Shown here piece by piece: positions 17,186-25,359 of a stretch of DNA of 64,000 nucleotides. The notes below the pieces were generated by a model, which was given only the letters and a program-made list of their open reading frames with translations, did no database searches and was not told where the DNA came from. Location: positions 62,001 through 126,000 of the forward strand of contig JAHJBC010000008.1 of NCBI GenBank assembly GCA_018813765.1, given 5' to 3'. The stretch comes from Gammaproteobacteria bacterium. GTDB taxonomy: Bacteria > Pseudomonadota > Gammaproteobacteria > Burkholderiales > Gallionellaceae. Each line of letters begins with the position of its first letter. The first letter of the stretch is position 1. Made by a program: the position numbers and the translations under genes.

Positions 17186-18592
17186 ATGGAGCAGGAACAA
17201 CATCGCAAGATCCGTATCCTGATGCTGGAGGACACGCCCAGCGATGCCGAACTGGAAGAATACGAGCTGCGCAAGTCCGGCTTGCAGTTCGAGCTGAAGC
17301 GGGTGGAGACGCGCGATGGTTTTGTGCAGGCGCTGGATGAATTCAGGCCAGACATCGTGCTGTCGGATTACAACCTGCCGGACTTCAGCGGCATGGCCGC
17401 GCTGGAATATGTGCGCGACAACCATCCGGACGTGCCGATCATCATGGTCACCGGCGCGCTCTCCGACATCGAGGCGGTGGGGCTGATCCATGCCGGCGCC
17501 AAGGACTATGTGCTGAAAGACCGCCTGGCGCGGCTGGGCGCCGCGGTGCAGCGGGTGCTGTCCATGGAACATGGCATCCGCGCGCGCAAGGCGGCCGAAA
17601 AATCCCTGCGCGAGAGCGAGGCGCGCTACCGCGCGCTGGTGGAATCCTCCAGCGACTGGATCTGGGAGATCGACGAGCATGCCGTCTACACCTATTCCAG
17701 TCCGCAGGTGTTCGAACTACTGGGCCATCGGGCAGAGGATGTCATCGGCAAGACGCCATTCGACCTGATGACGCCGGAGGATGCGACGCGGCTGCGCGAG
17801 CAATTCGCCGCCGTGGCGTCGGAGCGCTCGCATTTCCGGCTGCTGGGGAACGCCAACCTGCACAAGGACGGGCATGTCGTGTACATGGAGACCAGCGGCA
17901 CCCCCATGTTCGATGCGCATGGCGAGTTTCGCGGATATCGCGGCATCGACCGCGACATCACCGAGCGCAAGGAGGCTGAAAAAGAACGCCGCGTGAGCGC
18001 GGAGAAGCTGGAACAACTGCTGATGCAGACCATCGGCGCCATTTCCGCAACGGTCGAAGCGCGCGATCCCTACACCGCAGGTCACGAGCAGCGCGTGGCG
18101 CAGTTGGCCAGCGCCATCGCCGTCGAGATGGGGCTGTCGGCGGAAGCGGTGCACGGCATCTCGCTTGCGTCCAGCATCCACGACCTGGGCAAGATCCGCG
18201 TACCCGCCGAGATTCTCAGCAAACCCGGCAAGCTCAGCCCGATCGAATACGAACTGGTCAAGATCCATTCGCAGACCGGCTACGACATCATCAAGGATAT
18301 TGAATTTCCCCTGCCCATCGCACTCATGGTGCTACAGCACCATGAGCGGCTGGACGGCTCCGGTTATCCGCAAGGCCTGAAGGATGGGCAGATATTGCTC
18401 GAAGCCAAGATCATGGGGGTGGCCGACGTGGTCGAGGCGATGTCAATGCACCGTCCGTACCGTCCCGGCCTCGGTATCGATGCCGCGCTGGAAGAGATAT
18501 CCAGGCATCGCGGTGTGATGTACGACGCGGATGTGGTGGATAGTTGCGTTGCGTTGTTCCGGGAAAAAAAATTCAGCTTTGATCCTCAGTGA
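17186..18592 (+). CDS. REC-PAS-HD-GYP cyclic-di-GMP phosphodiesterase
   Basis: 468 aa, two bases after the preceding regulator. REC at 1-125 with phospho-acceptor Asp61 (VLSDYNLPDFSG), PAS at about 140-255 (ESSSDWIWEIDEHAVYTY), and HD-GYP at 275-460 with the HD pair in SSIHDLGKIRVPAEIL and the GYP motif in HHERLDGSGYPQGL. HD-GYP proteins hydrolyse cyclic-di-GMP, usually with a di- or tri-iron centre, and here activity would be set by phosphorylation and the PAS ligand. The REC domain is a close relative of the one in the REC-kinase at 46.9 kb. This is the last gene of the sensory block and its most likely effector output. Confidence 0.92.
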   Translation: MEQEQHRKIRILMLEDTPSDAELEEYELRKSGLQFELKRVETRDGFVQALDEFRPDIVLSDYNLPDFSGMAALEYVRDNHPDVPIIMVTGALSDIEAVGLIHAGAKDYVLKDRLARLGAAVQRVLSMEHGIRARKAAEKSLRESEARYRALVESSSDWIWEIDEHAVYTYSSPQVFELLGHRAEDVIGKTPFDLMTPEDATRLREQFAAVASERSHFRLLGNANLHKDGHVVYMETSGTPMFDAHGEFRGYRGIDRDITERKEAEKERRVSAEKLEQLLMQTIGAISATVEARDPYTAGHEQRVAQLASAIAVEMGLSAEAVHGISLASSIHDLGKIRVPAEILSKPGKLSPIEYELVKIHSQTGYDIIKDIEFPLPIALMVLQHHERLDGSGYPQGLKDGQILLEAKIMGVADVVEAMSMHRPYRPGLGIDAALEEISRHRGVMYDADVVDSCVALFREKKFSFDPQ

Positions 18593-18610
18593 TCATCGGC
18601 ATGCCGATGA
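18593..18610. promoter_or_regulatory. 18-base perfect palindrome after the HD-GYP gene
   Basis: TCATCGGCATGCCGATGA is a perfect palindrome directly after the stop codon. It has no loop and no T-run, so it could be an operator for the downstream TonB receptor rather than a terminator. A second small inverted repeat (TTGAC-TAAT-GTCAA at 18641-18654) lies between it and that gene. No clear -35/-10 pair was recognised. Function is unproven. Confidence 0.35.
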
Positions 18611-18742
18611 ATGAATAGTTTTTTGCTGGCGCGGCTTTCGTTGACTAATGTCAATAAAGGCCCCGTCGTTTTGGTGATATGGTTATTGCAGTAAGATTTC
18701 CTCGCTGTGATGTCGAATTCAGTAATAACGTCAAGGTCAAGC

Positions 18743-20791
18743 ATGCCGTCCAGTAAAAAGTTGGTGCCGATTCTGCAAACTGTCGGCGCGTTGCTGGCGG
18801 CATTCTGGGTTGCCGGCGCATATGCCGGGACGCTGTCCGAGGAAGACGAACTGGCACTGGTTTACGGCGACAATGCTACCGTCAGCATCGCAACCGGGAG
18901 TTCCCAGGAATTGCGCCGCGCCCCTTCCGTGGCGTCGGTGATTACCGCAGAAGATATTGCCGCCATGGGTGCCACGGATCTGGACGAGGTGCTGGAATCC
19001 GTGCCGGGTCTGCATGTTTCGCACGCATCGATCCGTTACGCTTCAATCTACATGGTTCGCGGGCTTGGCGGTGGCAATCAGGTCAATCCACAGATTCTGT
19101 TGTTGCAGAACGGCATTCCGATGACCGCCATGTATAACGGTGATCGTGGCTCCGCCTGGAACGCCGTACCGCTGGAAAACGTTGCCCGCATCGAAGTTAT
19201 CCGTGGTCCCGGTTCGGCGCTTTATGGCGCCGACGCCTTCTCCGGGGTGATCAATATCATTACCAAGACTGCGGCAGATACGCCGGGCACCGAGTTCGGC
19301 GTGCGGGTCGGTTCTTTCAATACCAGGAATGTGTGGACGCAATATGGCGGCGAGGCGGGAGAAGTGGAGGTGGCAGCGTACCTGCACGCCGGCAGCAGCG
19401 ACGGGATCGGGGAGGTCACTCGTGCCGTATCCAGCCCGGAACCGGGCGCGGTCAGCACCGACTACGATGCGGTGGACGGCAGCCTGAATCTTTCCTATGA
19501 CAAATGGCGTTTCCGTACCAACTATAAATTGCGGGATAACGTGGGCACGGGCGCAGGTGTGTCGCGCGCCCTCGATCCCGCAAGCAAGAGCAGGGCCGAA
19601 CACATCACTTCCGATATTTCATGGACCGATACGCAATTCGCGCAAAATTGGAGTGCGGGTGCGACGGCCAGTTATCTCTATTACTCGATGGAGTACCCGG
19701 ACAACTTGATGTTGCTGCCCCCGTCGGCTTGGCCGCCGGACGGGATGATCGGCGGGCCCAACCAGTGGGAGCGACAACAGCGGTATTCAGGGTTCGCTGT
19801 CTATTCCGGCTTGACCGACCACATCGTGCGCTTGGGTCTGGGGTACGACGACCTGGAAATATATAAAACCAGAACTTACAAGAACTACATGTTCAATTCA
19901 TCGGGCATCCCGGTCTACACCGGCCCGGTAACGGACTACTCGGATATCCAGCCCCACATTCGCCCGCAGCAACGTCAGGTGAGTTACGTCTTTGCGCAGG
20001 ATGAGTGGCGTTTCGCTCCCGACTGGACGCTTACTGCCGGTGTGCGGCACGACCATTATTCGGATTTCGGCGACACGACCAATCCGCGCGCTGCCCTGGT
20101 GTGGGCGGCGGCATACAACCTGACCGCAAAACTGATCTATGGCCGCGCTTTCCGCGCCCCTTCCTTTAACGAACAATACGGCATCAACCCGGTGGCGAAC
20201 GGCAACCCGAACCTGGGGCCGGAAAGGATAGCCACTTCCGAGGCAGCAGTGTCCTGGCAGGTGGATAAAGACCTGCTGATGAACCTGAACGTGTATCGCT
20301 ACGACGCCAAGGACATCATTCGACTCATCGGCGGCTATTTCACCAATATCGGCGCAGTGCATGGCAGCGGCGGAGAACTGGAATCGGTGTGGGATATCAA
20401 TCGCAGGTTGCGCCTGACCGGCAATTATTCGTATCAGCAGACCATCGATGAGGTTAGCCAGGCCGATGCAGGCTATGTGCCGCACCATCATCTTTTCCTG
20501 CGCGGGGATATGCGTCTTGCGGCAAGCTGGATGGCAAGCATGAAATTCAATTGGATCGCGGATCGCCAGCGCGCCGTGGGCGATGCGCGCCCGGATGTCG
20601 CCGACTACAAAACGGTGGACATATTCTTGCGCACCGAGCAGCTCGAAAACTCCTGGGATGTCGCCGTGTCGGTTCGCAACCTGTTCAATGCCCGCGTGCT
20701 GGAGCCGACCCTGGCGCCGGGAACGGCTTTGCCCGACGATTTGCCGATGGCGCGGCGTTCGTTCTATATCCAGGCGCTTTATTATTTATAA
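18743..20791 (+). CDS. TonB-dependent outer-membrane receptor
   Basis: 682 aa from the ATG at 18743, which gives a clean signal peptide (LVPILQTVGALLAAFWVAGAYA); in-frame starts at 18707/18710 would add 12 residues. Plug domain at about 45-165: RRAPSVASVITAEDIAAMG, LDEVLESVPGLHVS, then VARIEVIRGPGSALYGADAF and GVINIITK, the classic plug motifs. The rest is a 22-strand-type barrel with NPNLGPERIATSEAAVSW. The last residue is Leu (ALYYL) instead of the usual aromatic. Such receptors import siderophores, cobalamin or other large ligands with TonB energy. A cobalamin role would fit the corrinoid genes upstream but is speculative, and no riboswitch was recognised. Intergenic gap to the preceding gene about 150 bases. 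Confidence 0.9.
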   Translation: MPSSKKLVPILQTVGALLAAFWVAGAYAGTLSEEDELALVYGDNATVSIATGSSQELRRAPSVASVITAEDIAAMGATDLDEVLESVPGLHVSHASIRYASIYMVRGLGGGNQVNPQILLLQNGIPMTAMYNGDRGSAWNAVPLENVARIEVIRGPGSALYGADAFSGVINIITKTAADTPGTEFGVRVGSFNTRNVWTQYGGEAGEVEVAAYLHAGSSDGIGEVTRAVSSPEPGAVSTDYDAVDGSLNLSYDKWRFRTNYKLRDNVGTGAGVSRALDPASKSRAEHITSDISWTDTQFAQNWSAGATASYLYYSMEYPDNLMLLPPSAWPPDGMIGGPNQWERQQRYSGFAVYSGLTDHIVRLGLGYDDLEIYKTRTYKNYMFNSSGIPVYTGPVTDYSDIQPHIRPQQRQVSYVFAQDEWRFAPDWTLTAGVRHDHYSDFGDTTNPRAALVWAAAYNLTAKLIYGRAFRAPSFNEQYGINPVANGNPNLGPERIATSEAAVSWQVDKDLLMNLNVYRYDAKDIIRLIGGYFTNIGAVHGSGGELESVWDINRRLRLTGNYSYQQTIDEVSQADAGYVPHHHLFLRGDMRLAASWMASMKFNWIADRQRAVGDARPDVADYKTVDIFLRTEQLENSWDVAVSVRNLFNARVLEPTLAPGTALPDDLPMARRSFYIQALYYL

Positions 20792-20821
20792 ACCGGATAA
20801 TCCATCAGACCGGAAACCCAT

Positions 20822-20884
20822 TGCAGGAGCCAGCTTGCTGGCGAAAGCACTTGATTTTGCTTCGCCAGCAAGCTGGCTCCTGCA
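20822..20884. repeat. REP-like palindrome, AGCTTGCTGGCGA family
   Basis: Two perfect 24-base arms (20822-20845 and 20861-20884) surround a 15-base centre. Between the TonB receptor and radA it could also act as a terminator or mRNA end stabiliser. Related copies lie in frame inside cheA (about 28497-28585) and cusB (about 53646-53699). Confidence 0.85.
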
Positions 20885-20986
20885 CTATGTGCATGCCAGC
20901 GCGCCTGCATTGATCGTGTCGGTGGTGCGTTGCGAACAATGCTGGTAGATTGCCAAGCCTCGTTCCGATGTCCCGAATCGATTCAA

Positions 20987-22348
20987 ATGGCAAAAGCAAA
21001 AACCATCTATAGCTGCACCGAATGCGGCGGACAATCCCCCAAATGGCAAGGCCAGTGCCCGCATTGCGGCGAGTGGAATACGCTGGTGGAAGCAGTAGCG
21101 GAAGCTGCACCCGCAGCAGGCAAGAACCGCTATAGCGCGCTTGCGGCATCGGGCAAGTTGCAGCAACTGGCCGAGGTGGAAGCCAGCGAAGTGTCGCGCA
21201 CGCCCACGGGCATCGCCGAGTTCGACCGCGTGCTGGGCGGCGGCCTGGTGGAAGGCGGCGTGGTGCTGATCGGCGGCGACCCCGGCATCGGCAAATCCAC
21301 CCTGTTGTTGCAGGCGCTGGCGCATCTCTCCACCACTCAAAAAGTCCTCTACGTCAGCGGCGAAGAATCGGCGCAGCAGATCGCGCTGCGCGCCAAGCGT
21401 CTTGCACTCGACGCGCGCGAAGTGCACCTGTTGCCCGAAATTCAACTCGAAAAAATCCAGGCCACCGTCGCGCACGAGAAACCGGACGTGGTGGTCATCG
21501 ACTCCATCCAGACCGTGTATTCCGAACAACTCACCAGCGCGCCCGGCTCGGTGGCGCAGGTGCGCGAATGTGCGGCGCAACTCACGCGGCTGGCCAAGAG
21601 CAGCGGCGTCACCATCATCCTCGTCGGCCATGTCACCAAGGAAGGCGCGCTGGCCGGACCGCGCGTGCTGGAACACATCGTCGACACCGTGCTGTATTTC
21701 GAGGGCGACACCCATTCCAGTTTTCGCCTGATCCGCGCGTTCAAGAACCGCTTCGGCGCGGTGAACGAACTGGGCGTGTTCGCCATGACCGAGAAAGGAT
21801 TGCGCGAAGTCAGCAACCCGTCCGCGTTGTTCCTGTCGCAGCACGGCGCGCAAGTGCCCGGCTCCTGCGTGATGGTTACGCAGGAAGGCACAAGACCATT
21901 GCTGGTGGAGATACAGGCACTGCTCGACGACTCGCATTCGCCCACCCCGCGCCGCCTCTCGCTGGGCCTGGAACAGAACCGCCTCGCCATGCTGCTCGCC
22001 GTGTTGCACCGCCATGCGGGCATCGCCTGCTTCGACCAGGACGTGTTCATCAACGCCGTGGGCGGCGTGAAGATCACCGAACCGGGGGCGGACCTGGCCG
22101 TGCTGCTCGCGATTGTTTCCTCGCTACGCAACAAACCACTGCCGGAAAAAATGGTGGTGTTTGGCGAAGTGGGTCTCGCCGGGGAAGTACGGCCGGTGCA
22201 GCGTGGCCAGGAGCGATTGAAAGAAGCTGCCAAGCTCGGTTTCACCCACGCCATCATCCCCAAGGCCAACGCACCCAAGCACAAGATCGAGGGCATGCAG
22301 ATCATCGCGGTGGAACGGGTGGATGAGGCGGTGGAGAAGATGCGGTAG
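20987..22348 (+). CDS. radA: DNA repair/recombination protein RadA (Sms)
   Basis: 453 aa from the ATG at 20987 (MAKAKTIYSC), the standard start for this family. An N-terminal C4 zinc finger (CTECGGQSPKWQGQCPHC) precedes the RecA-like ATPase with Walker A GGDPGIGKSTL, Walker B VVVIDSIQT, and the RadA-specific KNRFG motif (FKNRFGAVNE). A Lon-protease-like C-terminal domain follows (GVKITEPGADLAVLLAI; VVFGEVGLAGEVRPV). RadA is a hexameric helicase that drives branch migration in recombination. Length is normal. The 3' end is partly duplicated at 44051-44182. It is a single gene with no operon partner evident. Confidence 0.97.
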   Translation: MAKAKTIYSCTECGGQSPKWQGQCPHCGEWNTLVEAVAEAAPAAGKNRYSALAASGKLQQLAEVEASEVSRTPTGIAEFDRVLGGGLVEGGVVLIGGDPGIGKSTLLLQALAHLSTTQKVLYVSGEESAQQIALRAKRLALDAREVHLLPEIQLEKIQATVAHEKPDVVVIDSIQTVYSEQLTSAPGSVAQVRECAAQLTRLAKSSGVTIILVGHVTKEGALAGPRVLEHIVDTVLYFEGDTHSSFRLIRAFKNRFGAVNELGVFAMTEKGLREVSNPSALFLSQHGAQVPGSCVMVTQEGTRPLLVEIQALLDDSHSPTPRRLSLGLEQNRLAMLLAVLHRHAGIACFDQDVFINAVGGVKITEPGADLAVLLAIVSSLRNKPLPEKMVVFGEVGLAGEVRPVQRGQERLKEAAKLGFTHAIIPKANAPKHKIEGMQIIAVERVDEAVEKMR

Positions 22349-22787
22349 GGTGGGTTGCTCAAAACGGCCAGACGTTGTCGGTCGGTGCGTTGGTGCTAAA
22401 CGTATGCCGATTGAGCAGTTTGAGGCACTGGTGAGACAGAGAAGAAACGACCGCTTCTGTGTAGTTTGATGTACCTCTTCCCGCAGAGTTGACCGTTGAC
22501 ATAGAGCCGAAGGCGCAAGGCCGGTGTCGGCTGCTGTCCATTTTGTTCCCGATATTTTTGACAATAGCCTGTTGCCACGCGCCCTCTACGTATTCCTACG
22601 TACTGCGCCCGTATGAGGTCTGGGGGAGGATATACGTTGTTTGGCACATTGTTCATGCGCTATATCGATCAGATTTGGCAGACAGGGGGGGGCTGTAGTT
22701 CGTCCCCTATGTTGTTAAGCGCAGCAAAAGATGTAAACAAAAAAAATATAGTCATAGGAGGATTCACCGCTTAACAGGGATACCACA
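22349..22787. other. Intergenic region, no recognised gene
   Basis: About 440 bases between radA and the HD-GYP gene. It reads less GC-rich than its surroundings and has short open frames on both strands (for example 22396-22656 on the minus strand, 86 codons) that I could not match to any family. A GTAGGGTGGG sequence sits at the radA stop. An AGGAGG lies at about 22757-22762, some 25 bases before the next start, too far to serve it directly. It may be a remnant of a lost gene. Confidence 0.5.
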
Positions 22788-23918
22788 ATGCAAGCTCTCG
22801 ACACGAGGTGCGCCACACCTCTCGGCCCACGACGGGCCACTGTGCTCGTCGTGGACGACGACACGGGAAATCTTGGTATCCTCGGCAACGTGCTCCAACC
22901 ATATTACGATGTACTGGCCGCGCCTTCCGGGGAACGTGCATTGCAGATTTCCGCCGGCACCCCGCAACCTGATCTGATCCTGCTCGATGTGTTGATGCCG
23001 CACATGGACGGCTACGCCGTGTTCGCGCGCCTGCACGAAAACCCGGCCACCCGCGATATTCCGGTCATCTTCGTCACCGGCCTGGACTCCACCGAAGACG
23101 AAGAAAAGGGCTTCGCGCTCGGCGCAGTGGATTACATCGCCAAGCCTTACCGCGCCCCCATCGTCCTGGCACGCGTACGCACCCAGCTTGAACTCAAGCG
23201 CGCACGCGACTTGCTGCGCGACCAGAATTCCTATCTGGAGGCGGAGGTGATGCGGCGCATGCAGGACACCCTGCTGGTTCAGGACCTCACCATCAACGCC
23301 CTCGCCGAACTCGCCGAAACGCGCGACAACGAGACCGGCAACCACATCCGACGTACCCAGGAATACGTAAACATACTGGTACAGCGCTTGCAGCTACATC
23401 CCAGCTTCGCAGGCTACCTGACCAACAAAGCCGTCGATCTGATGATCAAATCCGCCCCGCTGCACGATATAGGCAAAGTCGGCATCCCCGATAACATTCT
23501 CCTCAAACCCGGCAAGTTGACGGAGGAGGAATGGGGCATCATGAAGACCCATAGCATGCTGGGCGTGACGTCCATCGAACGGGCCTTGCGCAATGCAGAC
23601 CGCCGCCTCGACTTTCTCGACATGGCGATGCAGATCGCGCATTACCACCACGAAAAATGGGATGGCAGCGGCTATCCGGAGGGGCTGAAAGGAGATGCCA
23701 TCCCCATCCCTGCCCGGCTGATGGCGTTGGCCGACGTATTCGATGCCCTCATTACGCATCGCGTCTATAAGCCACCGATGCCCTACGAAGAAGCGAAGAA
23801 AATAATTGTCGCCGAGCGCGGGCGTCACTTCGATCCCGATGTGGTAGATGCTTTTCTCCGCGGCTTCGACGAATTCGTAACCATCGCGGAAAAATACCGG
23901 GAGCGCGGCGGTGAATGA
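22788..23918 (+). CDS. RpfG-like response regulator with HD-GYP phosphodiesterase
   Basis: 376 aa. REC at about 18-135: VLVVDDDTGNLGILGNVLQ, phospho-acceptor in DLILLDVLMPHMDG, and the Lys in YIAKPYRAP. After a helical linker comes HD-GYP (about 165-365) with SAPLHDIGKVGIPDNIL and HHEKWDGSGYPEGLKG. Predicted action: cyclic-di-GMP hydrolysis controlled by phosphorylation. The next gene, cheR, starts eight bases inside it, so it heads the chemosensory operon and is the obvious target of the CheA downstream. In Wsp systems that place is taken by the diguanylate cyclase WspR, the opposite activity. No good ribosome site sits immediately before the ATG. Confidence 0.92.
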   Translation: MQALDTRCATPLGPRRATVLVVDDDTGNLGILGNVLQPYYDVLAAPSGERALQISAGTPQPDLILLDVLMPHMDGYAVFARLHENPATRDIPVIFVTGLDSTEDEEKGFALGAVDYIAKPYRAPIVLARVRTQLELKRARDLLRDQNSYLEAEVMRRMQDTLLVQDLTINALAELAETRDNETGNHIRRTQEYVNILVQRLQLHPSFAGYLTNKAVDLMIKSAPLHDIGKVGIPDNILLKPGKLTEEEWGIMKTHSMLGVTSIERALRNADRRLDFLDMAMQIAHYHHEKWDGSGYPEGLKGDAIPIPARLMALADVFDALITHRVYKPPMPYEEAKKIIVAERGRHFDPDVVDAFLRGFDEFVTIAEKYRERGGE

Positions 23919-25167
23919 CAGAGCGCCCATCATCAACAACGAAACCTATTTCTTCCGGGACCACGGACAGTTCGACTTGCTTCGCCTGCGCCTGCTGCCG
24001 GAACTGATCGAGCGCCGCCGCGATACGAAAGCCCTGCGCCTGTGGAGCGCCGGTTGCTCCAGCGGCGAGGAAACCTATTCCCTCGCCATGCTGCTGGACA
24101 TGCTGTTGCCGGAGCGCGACGGCTGGGACATCCTCATCCTCGGCAGCGACATCGACGAGATGGCGCTGGCGAAAGCGCGGCGAGCACACTATGGACAATG
24201 GTCGTTTCGCATGGCGCCGACCGCGCTGAAACACCGCTACTTCCGGCGCACAGGAGACGAATGGATACTGGACGAGCGCATCCGCAACATGGTGACCTTT
24301 CGCACCTCCAACTTGATCGGTGAAGCATTTCCCAGTGCGGAATTGCGTGACATGGACCTGATCCTGTGCCGCAACGTGTTCATCTATTTCGGCGCCGCGG
24401 CTGTGGCCGCCGTGGCGGAAAAACTGGCTGCCGCGTTAAACGAAGGCGGCTATCTCATGACCGCCCACACCGAACTCATCGGCCATCGCGTGCGGAATCT
24501 GCAAAGCAGGTTATTTGCCGAAGGCGTGGTGTATCAGCGGGGCGCTCCTGTGTCTGTTCCTGCTGCTGCGAAACATGCACCTTACTTAAACCCAAAAAAT
24601 CCATTTGACCCAAACCCCCTCCAACTCCCCCTTGTCAGGGGGAGAGCAAAACCTGCTCCTCCCCTGACTGCGGGAGGGGCGCTGCAAAGCAGCGGGGTAC
24701 CCACCGGCGTACTCCTTGCGGGTGCAAGGGGAGCCTGGGAGGGGTTTAAGCCTAATGAACAATCCGGGTCAGTGCCGACAATCGCACCAAGCGCAGAAGA
24801 CCTGCTTGCATCGGCACACGCATTCGCCGACCGCGGCGACTATGATCGGGCAGCGCAAGCCTGCCGCAGTGCGCTGACCGTTGCACCGCTCGCGCCGGAG
24901 CCGCATTTTCTGCTGGCGCAACTGGCCCAGCTCGACGGAGATTTCGAGCAGGCGCGGCAACTGCTGGACAAGACCCTCTACCTCGATCCGCGCAGCATCG
25001 CAGCTACCCTGGAACTTGCGGCGTTATGCGAGCGAACCGAAAACCTGCTGCGGGCACAGACCCTGCGGCGCGCGGCGCTGGACATCGTGCGCGCACTGCC
25101 CGGCGATGCGGTAATCGAACCTTATGAAACGACTGCGGCCGAGATGGCGCAGTGGCTTGCGCAATGA
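23911..25167 (+). CDS. cheR: CheR-type methyltransferase with TPR repeats, lacking the N-terminal CheR domain
   Basis: 418 aa from GTG at 23911, overlapping the previous stop. The protein begins almost directly at the catalytic domain (NNETYFFRDHGQFD; SAM site LWSAGCSSGEETYSLAML; LILCRNVFIYF). The roughly 70-residue helical N-terminal domain usual in CheR is missing. Residues about 220-290 are Pro/Gly-rich and coded by palindromic repeat DNA (24590-24760). TPR-like repeats follow (about 290-400; SAHAFADRGDYDRAAQACRSAL). The CheR-TPR architecture matches WspC. It should methylate glutamates of the MCP encoded two genes downstream, setting receptor adaptation. Confidence 0.88.
   Translation: MNDRAPIINNETYFFRDHGQFDLLRLRLLPELIERRRDTKALRLWSAGCSSGEETYSLAMLLDMLLPERDGWDILILGSDIDEMALAKARRAHYGQWSFRMAPTALKHRYFRRTGDEWILDERIRNMVTFRTSNLIGEAFPSAELRDMDLILCRNVFIYFGAAAVAAVAEKLAAALNEGGYLMTAHTELIGHRVRNLQSRLFAEGVVYQRGAPVSVPAAAKHAPYLNPKNPFDPNPLQLPLVRGRAKPAPPLTAGGALQSSGVPTGVLLAGARGAWEGFKPNEQSGSVPTIAPSAEDLLASAHAFADRGDYDRAAQACRSALTVAPLAPEPHFLLAQLAQLDGDFEQARQLLDKTLYLDPRSIAATLELAALCERTENLLRAQTLRRAALDIVRALPGDAVIEPYETTAAEMAQWLAQ
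24590..24760. repeat. Palindromic repeat cluster inside cheR
   Basis: Inverted C-rich/G-rich arms (CCCCCTCCAACTCCCCC ... GGGGGAG; CTCCTCCCCTGACTGCGGGAGGGG; GGTACCCACCGG) lie within the reading frame of cheR without breaking it. They encode a low-complexity linker between methyltransferase and TPR parts. The arms resemble the intergenic family at 25211-25313. Confidence 0.7.
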
Positions 25168-25210
25168 AACCGGATTATTCAAAAGCGCATGATTGTGCTA
25201 CCAAACGGCA

Positions 25211-25313
25211 TACCCCCCTTTCGCAAAGGGGGGCCAGGGGGGATTTGAGTTTCATCCGATTGCACAAATCCCCCTCAGTCCCCCTTTATCTAAAGGGGGA
25301 AGTGGGTGGCATT
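25211..25313. repeat. Intergenic CCCCCTTT/AAAGGGGG inverted repeat
   Basis: A large imperfect inverted repeat fills most of the cheR-cheW gap: arms CCCCCCTTTCGCAAAGGGGG and CCCCCTTTATCTAAAGGGGG are themselves hairpins, joined by AAATCCCCC/GGGGGATTT. The same family occurs at 62636-62735. The two genes on either side are probably still co-transcribed. Confidence 0.8.
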
Positions 25314-25359
25314 TTTATTGGAATATTTTGGATAAACCGCCGCATTCAAGGATGACCAC

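Noticed and set aside
22396-22656. 86-codon minus-strand frame in the radA-HD-GYP gap
   Set aside because: No recognisable family, no convincing ribosome site and no neighbouring partner; noted only within the intergenic entry.
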